Of a stretch of DNA of 56,017 bases, positions 41,456 to 49,904 are shown in pieces. Location: contig JBCBGC010000040.1 of the NCBI GenBank assembly GCA_038527215.1, positions 1-56,017 of the forward strand, in the 5' to 3' direction. The position numbers and the translations under genes were made by a program. The stretch is from JAWPMV01 sp038527215. Lineage in GTDB: Bacteria; Bacteroidota; Bacteroidia; J057. The first letter of the stretch is position 1. Each line of letters starts with the position of its first letter. The notes beneath the pieces are model-generated. The model was given only the letters and a program-made list of their open reading frames with translations, had not been told where the DNA came from and searched no databases.

Positions 41456-44400
41456 TTAACGGTACGTTTTTGTCCATACTGGTTCGATACTTCAATCACG
41501 TACATCCCTTGCGATAGCGTGGAGACGTCTACTGTAATTGAAAATACAGGTGTTCCTTTTTCTACCCTATACAAACTACGAATTTCTTTGCCGCGTAGGT
41601 CAAGCAATCGGATATGCAAAGACTCCTGATGTACATTTTCTCCGCTCAGGCTCACTTGGTTTTCACCCGGGTTGGGGTAGACCTTGAACGCTAGCTGATT
41701 TCCCCAGGTCTCAATAGAAGTAGAGGGATCAGGAATCAAATTTGAGCGTCCAGGGCTTCCGAAATCATGCAAAACTCCCCAATTACTTACGATGGCATTG
41801 TTAGAATCTGGATGCACCAGTTCCAGCGAGGGTCCTTGGCCGTTTGCTTCGGGTGGCCAGGGAGCCAGGGAGGAATAGCCCACTTCATCATGTAAACTCC
41901 CATCCGGATGGTAAAGCCTTACGGTATCGTCGGTGGAACCCAGCCCAAAACCCAGATCACCAGCTACATAAGGTAGATTCGGATAAAAGGTCTGGAAATC
42001 TGTCAGGGTCCGACAAACCACCAAAAAGCTGTCTGCTGGTAAGATGGGCCCATTGTCAAACAAAAAGACATGGGTAGGATCACTGTCCATAACCACCCAT
42101 CCGGTCAGATCTACATCTTGATCACTGATGTTTAGGATTTCAATCCAGTCATCAGTGTCTCGCAGGGGAGAAGATTTATAATTGATCTCATTGATGATGA
42201 GCAGCGGCGTATTGTTCGGAGTAGGGTCTGGGATCAGGTTCGATCGGCCCGGACTGCCGAAGGCATGTAATGCTGCCCAATTGGTCGGCACGGCATTATT
42301 GGAATCCGGATGCACCAACTCCAGGGTAGGCCCCTGTCCGTTGGGGGAAGTAGGCCAGGGCGCCTGAGAAGTATAAGCTACTTCATCGTGCAGCGTGCCA
42401 TCGGGCTTGAACAAGCGGACGGCATCCGCCGAATCTCCTAATCCAAAGGTCAGATTACCCACGGTATAATTTACTGAGGGATGGAAAATTTGGAAATCCA
42501 CCAATGATCGGCAAACCACCAGGAAGCTATCGGCCGGTAGCTGGGTTCCGCTGGCAAAGGTGAAAGCATTGGCATCCTCATCGTCCTTGAGTACCCACCC
42601 ACTCAGGTCCAGGGTTTGACCGCTGATATTCAGTAACTCAACCCAGTCCTTGGTATCCTGCTGAGGGGCGGATTTATAATTGATTTCATTGATGATGACT
42701 ACCGGAGAATTATCGGGGATAGAATCCGGGATCAGGTTGGAGCGACCCGGGCTGCCGAAAGCATGCAGCTCCGCCCAGTTGGTTGGAACTGCATTATTTG
42801 AGTCAGGGTGTACTAGCTCCAGCGTAGGCCCTTGTCCATTGGGCGTAGTAGGCCAGGGAGCCTGAGAAGTATAGGCTACCTCATCGTGCAAGCTACCATC
42901 GGGTTTGAACAAACGCACCGCGTCCGCAGAATCTCCCAGGCCAAAGGTAAATTCTCCTACCACGTAGTTCAGGTTGGGATGGAAAGCCTGGAAATCTACC
43001 AGTGATCGACAGACCACTAAAAAGCTATCCGCAGGTAATTGGGTACCATTGGCAAAAACGAAGGAGTTTCCGTCGTCGTTGTCCTTGAGCTCCCAGCCGC
43101 TTAAATCCAGGCTTTGGCCACTGATATTCAAGAGTTCGACCCAGTCTTTGGTATCCTGTTGCGGAGAGGAGTTATAGTTGATCTCATTGATGATCACTTG
43201 TTGAGGGTTGCTGGGTACCGGATCAGGGATCAGGTTCGACCGTCCCGGACTCCCGTAAGCATGCAACTCCGCCCAGTTGGTGGGCACGGCATTGTTAGAA
43301 TCCGGATCCACCAGTTCGAGGGTAGGTCCTTGGCCGTTGGGCGTGGTGGGCCAGGGAGCTTGAGAAGTGTAGGACACCTCATCGTGGAGGGTGCCGTCTG
43401 GTTTAAATAAGCGCACCGCATCAGCCGAGTCTCCTAAGCCAAAGCTCATATCTCCCACAGCATAACTCACATTGGGATGGAAGGCCGTGAAATCCACCAG
43501 GGACCGACAGACCACCAGGAAGCTATCCTCAGGCAGTTGGGTACCGCTGGCAAAAAGGAAGGTATTGGCATCGTCATTGTCTCTCAGAACCCAGCCGCTT
43601 AAATCCAGGCTTTGGCCGCTGACATTCAGTAACTCAACCCAGTCTTTGGTATCCTGCTGAGGCGCAGAATTATAATTGATCTCATTGATGATCACCTGAG
43701 GGGTATTGTTGGGGGTAGGGTCTGGAATCAGGTTGGAGCGGCCCGGGCTGCCGAAAGCATGTAGCTCGGCCCAGTTGGTAGCCACGGCATTATTGGAATC
43801 CGGATGCACCAGTTCCAGGCTAGGCCCTTGCCCGTTAGGCGTGGTCGGCCAGGGCGCTTGAGAAGTGTAGGCTACCTCATCGTGCAAAGTGCCATCTGGT
43901 TTAAATAAGCGCACCGCATCAGCTGAGTCTCCTAAGCCAAAGCTCATATCTCCCACGGCATAACTTAGATTCGGGTAAAAAGTCTGAAAATCTGCCAAAG
44001 AACGACAGACCACCAGGAAGCTATCCGCGGGCAATTGGGTGCCACTGGCAAAAACAAAGGTATTTGTATCGTCCTGGTCTTTGAGAATCCAGCCGCCCAG
44101 ATCGAGGCTTTGTCCACTCACATTGAGAATTTCTACCCAATCCTTGGTGTCTTTGAGGGGAGAGGAATTATAGTTGATCTCATTGATGACAAACTGAGGG
44201 GAATTGTTGGGTGTAGGATCAGGGATGAGGTTGGAGCGGCCTGGGCTGCCAAAGGCGTGTAGCTCTGCCCAGTTGGTAGCCACGGCATTGTTGGAATCCG
44301 GATGCACCAGTTCCAGGCTAGGCCCTTGCCCGTTGGGCGTGGTGGGCCACGGGGCTTGAGAGGTGTAGGACACCTCATCGTGCAGCGTACCGTCTGGCTT

Positions 44401-47400
44401 GAACAAGCGTACCGCATCAGCCGAGTCTCCTAAACCAAAGCTCAAATCTCCCACGGTATAGCTCACATTCGGGTAAAATGCCTGAAAGTCTACGAGGGAT
44501 CGACAAACCACCAGAAAGCTATCCGCTGGCAGTTGGGTACCATTCGGGAACAGGAGGGTATTGGTATCGTTCTCGTCCTTGAGCACCCAGCCGCCCAAGT
44601 CCAGCGTTTGTCCACTAATATTGAGGATTTCTACCCAGTCTTTGGTATCTCTTTGCGGGGAGGAATTATAGTTAATCTCATTGATGATAAACTGAGGGGT
44701 ATTGTTGGGCGTCGGATCGGGAATCAGGTTAGAGCGACCTGGGCTACCAAAGGCATGTAAATCCGCCCAGTTCGTAGCCACGGCATTGTTGGAATCCGGA
44801 TGTACCAGTTCCAGGCTAGGCCCTTGTCCATTGGGCGTGGTTGGCCAGGGAGCTTGAGATGTATAAGCCACTTCATCGTGCAGGGTACCGTCTGGGAGGA
44901 AAAGTCGCACCGCATCCGCCGAATCTCCCAGACCAAAGCTCAGATCTCCCACCACATAGGGCAACTGAGGATAAAATCCCTGGAAATCTACCAGGGAGCG
45001 GGAGACTACCAGGAAGCTATCCGCCGGCAGTTGGGTGCCATTGGCAAAGACAAAGGCATTGGCATCATCGCTGTCCTTGAGCACCCAGCCACCCAAATCC
45101 AGGCTTTGGCCACTGATGTTGAGTAGCTCCACCCAATCTTTGGTGTCTTTTTGAGGCGAGGACTTATAATTAATCTCATTGATAATAACCTGAGGGGTAT
45201 TATTCGCGGGCGGATCAGGGATGAGATTAGAGCGACCCGGGCTTCCAAATGCATGTAGCGCTGCCCAGTTCGAAACCACGGCATTATTGGAATCGGGATC
45301 AACCAGCTCCAAGGTGGGACCTTGCCCGTTCGCGGTGGTGGGCCAGGGGGCCTGGGAAGTATAAGCTACCTCATTATGCAGGCTGCCATTAGGATGAAAG
45401 AGCCTTACCGTATCTAGATTCGCACTCAAGCCAAAAGGCATATCCCCTACTACCGAAGAAATGTTCGGATAGAAGGTCTGGAAATCGGCCAGGGATCGAC
45501 AAACTACCAGAAAGCTATCGGCAGCTAGTTGGGTACCGGCTGGGAAAACGAAAAGGTTGTTACTGGCATCCTTGAGTTCCCAACCCGTAAGGTCCATATT
45601 TTGTCCGCTGACATTCAGAATTTCTACCCAATCTTTGGTGTCCTTTTGAGGAGCGGAATTATAGTTGATCTCGTTGATGATGAGCTGGGCCGTATTGGCT
45701 ACCGGCTGGAAATTGGCGATCACTACCAGGTTGGAATCCAGGTCCAGCGTAAGCTCAGGGGAGGTGCCACTGACGTCTCCACTCCAAAAGGCAAAGGCAT
45801 AACCTGGTTTAGGGACTGCGGTTACTTGAACGGGAACATCATCAAAGTAATCTCCCGTCCAACTACTCTGATTGAGACTGAGGCTGTTCAACTTAACCGA
45901 ACCTCTCAAGGAATCTGGCAACTGAACAGTCAGCTGGCGAATAGCGGGCAGGTTCCATTTCGCCAGGATATGCTGCTTAACGTAGGCAGGTCTGAACTGC
46001 GCCCAGTTTTTAATCACCTGAAGCTCATTGTTCCACTGTCCCAGGTTTCCATACCAGCGGGGCAGATGGGTAACCATTTCGTTAGAGACCTTGGCCACTA
46101 TGGTATCAATCCGGGCCAGGACATAGGGCGTAAGGAAACGCGTATTCATGTCGTCTGCCAATTGATTGATAAAGGCATTTCTGCCTTGGGGGTTTTCCAC
46201 CAATTTCCGGAGGACCAGGGTGGACCAGGTGGGGTTTGACCAGGAGGTGTTTTGAGTGGCCGTCACCAAGTCGATGGAATTATGGTCATAATCCGTCGGT
46301 GATGGAATCCCAAAGCTATAGTCGGTATCGAACAGCACCCAGCGCCATTTTCCCCCTTTGGCTTTCCAGAATTTGATGTTGTTGTATGGCCAGTCTGTAT
46401 TGCTGAAAAAAGCCTGCGAGCCCCAGTATTGGAAAAAGTTCGGGAGATCAATCTGGTTAGCTACCCATGCGTAATTAGCCGAGTCCGTCAGGCTATTATT
46501 GTCCAGAAAGTCAATCATGGCATCATACTCACTATCATCTCCATAAATGACCTCCCCGTCTCTCTCCAAAATGTCTACGTCCTTCGGATCGACCCCATGC
46601 AGGCTGGCCAGATAATGCTCATTGATTTTTTCCCGCATATTATACATTCCCCAGTACTCTCCATTGAGATAGGTAGCCACGGACTGGTAGGCTTGTATAT
46701 CTACGAAACTGTTTTCCAGCAAACTGGTCATCATGATGTCCCGGATGTTGGTAAGCATCCAGTCATCGCCTGAGTTGCGCAAAATAAAGGACTCAAATTC
46801 CGTATAGGGACGGGTAGAGAACAAGGGATAATCTATGTCCTGGGGATCATATTTTTTTCGAGCAAAAAAGGAAAGGGAACGTTGGCTATTGGCCCGGCTC
46901 CAGCCCCCAAATATCTTGGTGCCTCCATTAAAGGCGAGTCCCAGGTTTCCATTAGGCTCATAGAGCGAAAAATGAATCGGCCGCTCCCAGTCCTGCCAGA
47001 TGTTGGTGCCGAAATATGGGAAATTGCCAGGATTAGAGGTGCCCAGGACATAAATTCCGGAGTCAACGGAAAAGAAATTAGCAGAATCGGTAACCAGGGT
47101 AACCACAGGCAGGTTGTGGTTGGCATTGAACAGGTAGGTCCGGCTGTTGGTAGGAGAAGAAATGAAGCCCGATTTAAATATCCTGGCCCGCACCACCCGG
47201 GTTTGAGAGAGATTCAGCGGGCTGGAATAGAGGGGAGACTGATTGGTGGGGACTGAGGCATCCAGCGTATAGCGAATTTCCTCCCCTGCCCCGGCTCCAC
47301 TGATAGCAAGCGCCAGGCTACCTTGATTGACAGCGCCGCCTTCATGAGAAAAAACGGGCTTATTCAGGATTATTCCCTGATAGGAGGGGCCGCTATTAGC

Positions 47401-48465
47401 GGCTCCTGGGGTCGGCTGGCTGAAATAGACCAGAGATCCGTTTTGGGGCGAAAGTCCCAGAGAAATATCTGCCTGGGCCCCGGGAATCCACATGCTGTCC
47501 ACCAGCACCTGATTATCATCAAAGAGGTATAAGCCTTCCCCACTGCTGGAGAGCTTGAAACTGGTTTGCAGGGCAGAAGTTGAGCCCGGGAAACCGAGGA
47601 TGCTGGGCGGGCTGATGCCCGCAAAACTTGGCCCACTAAAGCGGAAAGTCAAGAATGGAATAATAGAAAGATCAGAAGAAGCAGGGTCAGAATTGTGCAC
47701 CTGGATGGCCAGGACATTGTTTCCATTATTCAAGAGGCCCGGCACCAAGGGAATGACAAACTGCTGGGGGCTTTGTCCCGCATACATCACCGCTTCCTGA
47801 TCGGTCAGGGACCAGTCATTAAAGGCCGGTGGATTTCCCACCATATTCGATCGGGCCACCTCTTGTCCATTGAGGTAAGCCACAAATCCATCATCATAGT
47901 CCATGTGTAGGAAGATTTCTTCCACCTGACTGGTGTCCTGAAGGCTGAAAGTTCGCCGCAGATACATGGACTGGGTCCCATTGGGGACGATGGTATTATC
48001 ATCTCCATCCCCATATCCGAGACCCGATGGCCCGGCGTTCCAGCCTGTTGGGCTGAAAGAAAGGTCTTTCCAATTGGTTGGAGGGGCACTGGAAGGAATG
48101 AGATAAGCAAAAGTATCTCCCTGGCTGATCAGGGTCCGGTAGGCTGATTCAGCTTCCACATCCACGCCCGCGGCCCACACCAGGAGAAACGAATCAGGGT
48201 CGATACTGCCGGAAGGGAATACCCATTTGGTGGTGTCCGTGAAGTCATCCGTTAGCGACCAGCCGCTTAAAGAAATAGAGGAAGGACCCTGATTGGTGAG
48301 TTCAATCCAGTCAGGAGTTTCGCCATTTTCATCCGTAACCGAGGAGTTGGAAGCCACCACTTCATTGAGGCGGATTCCTTGAGCCTGTAAGCCCGAAAAA
48401 GGCCAAACGCCCAGATTTAGGAGGAAAAATAGGCTTAGAAGGAGGTATTGAGGAGTTTTGTTCAT
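41437..48465 (-). CDS. Secreted CotH-kinase protein with eight tandem lamin-tail domains and T9SS type A sorting domain
   Basis: The 2,342-residue protein has a signal peptide (about 1-28, LLSLFFLLNLGVWPFSGLQAQ) and the same domain order as its neighbour: LTD, jelly-roll-like part, chitobiase-type domain, CotH domain (about 448-800; GTKIFGGWSR, GMYNMREKINEHY, FDTDYSFG), and InlB-like domain (about 858-920). Where the neighbour has one LTD, this one has eight (about 925-2248), each about 166 residues with NEINYNS, DTKDWVE, GLGDSADAVRLF, GQGPTLELV and GSPGRSNLIPD. The sorting domain is about 2255-2342 (VYPNPGENQ...MYVIEV...VKWVKV). The repeats look like a stalk or adhesive array that holds the kinase domain away from the cell. 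It shares a transcript with the following paralogue. Confidence 0.92.
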   Translation of the reverse strand: MNKTPQYLLLSLFFLLNLGVWPFSGLQAQGIRLNEVVASNSSVTDENGETPDWIELTNQGPSSISLSGWSLTDDFTDTTKWVFPSGSIDPDSFLLVWAAGVDVEAESAYRTLISQGDTFAYLIPSSAPPTNWKDLSFSPTGWNAGPSGLGYGDGDDNTIVPNGTQSMYLRRTFSLQDTSQVEEIFLHMDYDDGFVAYLNGQEVARSNMVGNPPAFNDWSLTDQEAVMYAGQSPQQFVIPLVPGLLNNGNNVLAIQVHNSDPASSDLSIIPFLTFRFSGPSFAGISPPSILGFPGSTSALQTSFKLSSSGEGLYLFDDNQVLVDSMWIPGAQADISLGLSPQNGSLVYFSQPTPGAANSGPSYQGIILNKPVFSHEGGAVNQGSLALAISGAGAGEEIRYTLDASVPTNQSPLYSSPLNLSQTRVVRARIFKSGFISSPTNSRTYLFNANHNLPVVTLVTDSANFFSVDSGIYVLGTSNPGNFPYFGTNIWQDWERPIHFSLYEPNGNLGLAFNGGTKIFGGWSRANSQRSLSFFARKKYDPQDIDYPLFSTRPYTEFESFILRNSGDDWMLTNIRDIMMTSLLENSFVDIQAYQSVATYLNGEYWGMYNMREKINEHYLASLHGVDPKDVDILERDGEVIYGDDSEYDAMIDFLDNNSLTDSANYAWVANQIDLPNFFQYWGSQAFFSNTDWPYNNIKFWKAKGGKWRWVLFDTDYSFGIPSPTDYDHNSIDLVTATQNTSWSNPTWSTLVLRKLVENPQGRNAFINQLADDMNTRFLTPYVLARIDTIVAKVSNEMVTHLPRWYGNLGQWNNELQVIKNWAQFRPAYVKQHILAKWNLPAIRQLTVQLPDSLRGSVKLNSLSLNQSSWTGDYFDDVPVQVTAVPKPGYAFAFWSGDVSGTSPELTLDLDSNLVVIANFQPVANTAQLIINEINYNSAPQKDTKDWVEILNVSGQNMDLTGWELKDASNNLFVFPAGTQLAADSFLVVCRSLADFQTFYPNISSVVGDMPFGLSANLDTVRLFHPNGSLHNEVAYTSQAPWPTTANGQGPTLELVDPDSNNAVVSNWAALHAFGSPGRSNLIPDPPANNTPQVIINEINYKSSPQKDTKDWVELLNISGQSLDLGGWVLKDSDDANAFVFANGTQLPADSFLVVSRSLVDFQGFYPQLPYVVGDLSFGLGDSADAVRLFLPDGTLHDEVAYTSQAPWPTTPNGQGPSLELVHPDSNNAVATNWADLHAFGSPGRSNLIPDPTPNNTPQFIINEINYNSSPQRDTKDWVEILNISGQTLDLGGWVLKDENDTNTLLFPNGTQLPADSFLVVCRSLVDFQAFYPNVSYTVGDLSFGLGDSADAVRLFKPDGTLHDEVSYTSQAPWPTTPNGQGPSLELVHPDSNNAVATNWAELHAFGSPGRSNLIPDPTPNNSPQFVINEINYNSSPLKDTKDWVEILNVSGQSLDLGGWILKDQDDTNTFVFASGTQLPADSFLVVCRSLADFQTFYPNLSYAVGDMSFGLGDSADAVRLFKPDGTLHDEVAYTSQAPWPTTPNGQGPSLELVHPDSNNAVATNWAELHAFGSPGRSNLIPDPTPNNTPQVIINEINYNSAPQQDTKDWVELLNVSGQSLDLSGWVLRDNDDANTFLFASGTQLPEDSFLVVCRSLVDFTAFHPNVSYAVGDMSFGLGDSADAVRLFKPDGTLHDEVSYTSQAPWPTTPNGQGPTLELVDPDSNNAVPTNWAELHAYGSPGRSNLIPDPVPSNPQQVIINEINYNSSPQQDTKDWVELLNISGQSLDLSGWELKDNDDGNSFVFANGTQLPADSFLVVCRSLVDFQAFHPNLNYVVGEFTFGLGDSADAVRLFKPDGSLHDEVAYTSQAPWPTTPNGQGPTLELVHPDSNNAVPTNWAELHAFGSPGRSNLIPDSIPDNSPVVIINEINYKSAPQQDTKDWVELLNISGQTLDLSGWVLKDDEDANAFTFASGTQLPADSFLVVCRSLVDFQIFHPSVNYTVGNLTFGLGDSADAVRLFKPDGTLHDEVAYTSQAPWPTSPNGQGPTLELVHPDSNNAVPTNWAALHAFGSPGRSNLIPDPTPNNTPLLIINEINYKSSPLRDTDDWIEILNISDQDVDLTGWVVMDSDPTHVFLFDNGPILPADSFLVVCRTLTDFQTFYPNLPYVAGDLGFGLGSTDDTVRLYHPDGSLHDEVGYSSLAPWPPEANGQGPSLELVHPDSNNAIVSNWGVLHDFGSPGRSNLIPDPSTSIETWGNQLAFKVYPNPGENQVSLSGENVHQESLHIRLLDLRGKEIRSLYRVEKGTPVFSITVDVSTLSQGMYVIEVSNQYGQKRTVKWVKVS
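41726..45690 (-). repeat. Eight tandem copies of a roughly 498-base lamin-tail-domain unit
   Basis: In-frame repeats inside the larger CotH gene, with period about 495-500 bases. Landmarks recur, for example ATTGATCTCATTGATGA-type stretches near 42.18, 42.68, 43.17, 43.67, 44.17, 44.66, 45.17 and 45.66 kb. The middle copies (2-7) differ by few substitutions, while the outer copies (1 and 8) are more diverged, the pattern of growth by unequal exchange in the middle. Confidence 0.92.
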
Positions 48466-48602
48466 TGCAATAGCAGTCGGTTTCTCTCGAAAGAGGAAGA
48501 CCAGCGTAGTTAAAAACTACCCTGTTAAATGAGGGGTCACGGATGAGTGGAGGGTATGTTTAACCTATTTCTTTATACCAGGAGTAAAGTTAGTAATTCT
48601 TT

Positions 48603-49346
48603 TTAATCGATAGCCCAAACCTGATGCCAAATCGCCTCCATAGATTGGGAGTCTGACATCAATGCGGAATAATCCAGCTTTTCTTCTTCAAGAAGGTACT
48701 TACAGCAAAGCAAGTACTGGATATGCTGCCGCATACTGCCTTGACCTGAAGAAAAGGCAAGATATTCCCACGGTCCTCCCTGGGTACGATGAAAAAGAGA
48801 CTTGAGGCTATCCATGGAGACACCTTTGCCCCAAGCAGCCCATTCTGCAAACCCCTCCCATTTCCATTCCGGATGCCCGCCCAGGGGATTGGCGTCCCAA
48901 AAACCGTGATGCTTGAACTGCAGGCTATGGGTCATGCTATGGGCCAACATGGTGCTGACCGGCCAGGCTGCTTCCCGCCATAAGAGGGTAGTGCTATCCG
49001 CGGCAAATTCAGCCTGCATGACGCTGATATCTGCGAAGGATCGAATGACATCTGGACCCAACAAAGATTCGACGCGTTCAGCATAGGTGCCGGGGCCAGG
49101 AAGACAAATGCGGAAGTGGGCATCTTCCTGCCAAAGGAGGGAGGCGCGAATTTCGGCCAGGCTGGCTTCCACTTCCCTCAGAAATTGGGGACTCAGGGCC
49201 GTATCGTGGTATAGGGTAGCGAAAGAAAGGGGCGTTTGCTGGGCATAGGATAGCTGAGGATTGAGGAGAAAAACCACCACTGATATGCCGAGTAACACCA
49301 TGGTCAAAAGTCCACCAAGTAGCAGCTGCCTGATCCTTTTTTTCAT
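48603..49346 (-). CDS. Gluzincin-like protein with altered zinc motif (probable pseudoprotease)
   Basis: The 247-residue protein starts with an N-terminal membrane helix or signal (LLLGGLLTMVLLGISVVVFLL). The C-terminal half has the layout of small gluzincin metallopeptidases: AHSMTHSLQFKHHGF (about 135-149), where HExxH is expected, and WKWEGFAEWAAWG (about 163-175), the third-ligand Glu segment. In the first motif the catalytic Glu is Ser (H-S-M-T-H), while both His and the downstream Glu remain. Metal binding may persist but peptidase activity is unlikely by the usual mechanism. The gene precedes the CotH genes on the same strand with 137 bases between. The family is inferred from motif layout only. 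Confidence 0.72.
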   Translation of the reverse strand: MKKRIRQLLLGGLLTMVLLGISVVVFLLNPQLSYAQQTPLSFATLYHDTALSPQFLREVEASLAEIRASLLWQEDAHFRICLPGPGTYAERVESLLGPDVIRSFADISVMQAEFAADSTTLLWREAAWPVSTMLAHSMTHSLQFKHHGFWDANPLGGHPEWKWEGFAEWAAWGKGVSMDSLKSLFHRTQGGPWEYLAFSSGQGSMRQHIQYLLCCKYLLEEEKLDYSALMSDSQSMEAIWHQVWAID

Positions 49347-49402
49347 GTCACATTTTTCCTGATAAGTCGGCTACAGTCAGGGAAAATTACAGCTGAGGGG
49401 GC

Positions 49403-49433
49403 AAAAAAAAGGAAGAGGAGCCGAAGCTCCTCT
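49403..49433 (-). terminator. Strong minus-strand terminator with no gene before it
   Basis: On the reverse strand AGAGGAGC-TTCG-GCTCCTCT forms an eight-base stem with a TTCG tetraloop, followed by TCC and a run of eight T (A-run at 49403-49410). It lies 57 bases upstream of the minus-strand gene starting at 49346, and there is no coding region on that strand between it and the MBOAT gene. It may end an unrecognised small RNA or be a leftover. Confidence 0.8.
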
Positions 49434-49904
49434 CTAATAGCCTTATAAGTGGCAAAACGAATTAAGGCATTTCTATCTTTCCTTCAAACAAGGGTCAAAC
49501 TTGGGGTGTATTACCCACTGGACAAAAATGAGTCCATTGACGCCTAGCACCCTAAGTGTCTGATTTTCAGAAAGGATTAATTGAGTCACCTGGAGAGATT
49601 TCTCCCAGAACTAGAAAAATATTCTCATTCTGCGAATAATGCCAATGGATTTTTGCAAAAACCATGCACCTGTTTCGTTTTTCGCACGTGGAGGCTGCTG
49701 CTCAGGCCCCCTTTCCTTTTCTCACGCCCCAAGTTCCTCAGGTTTTTTTGACCTTCTTTGCCTTTACAGGACTCAATCATCCGACCCTGTTGAAGATTAA
49801 GACCAGAGAAAAGACGTAGGAAAGCATTTGTTTTTTAATTTTAATATTCCTTCCAATGGATAATTTTGCCATGCAGTAAAATAGATCGTTCATCAGGAAG
49901 CTCC
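49434..49904. other. Intergenic region without a recognised gene
   Basis: About 470 bases between the orphan terminator and the MBOAT start. I see no convincing coding frame, tRNA or known riboswitch. The part at 49830-49870 is AT-rich (TTTTTTAATTTTAATATTCC) and may hold the MBOAT promoter. A minus-strand transcript ending at the terminator would start somewhere here. Confidence 0.6.

Noticed and set aside
42182..44936. Repeated plus-strand frames of 60-100 codons across the LTD array
   Set aside because: They are mirror images of the same coding repeat on the minus strand and recur because the DNA repeats.
41726..45690. Regularly spaced repeats as a CRISPR array
   Set aside because: The units are about 498 bases, in frame, and encode lamin-tail domains.
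49638..49802. Short plus-strand frame in the intergenic region before the MBOAT gene
   Set aside because: About 50 codons with low-complexity Ser/Phe/Pro composition and no similarity that I recognise; likely chance.
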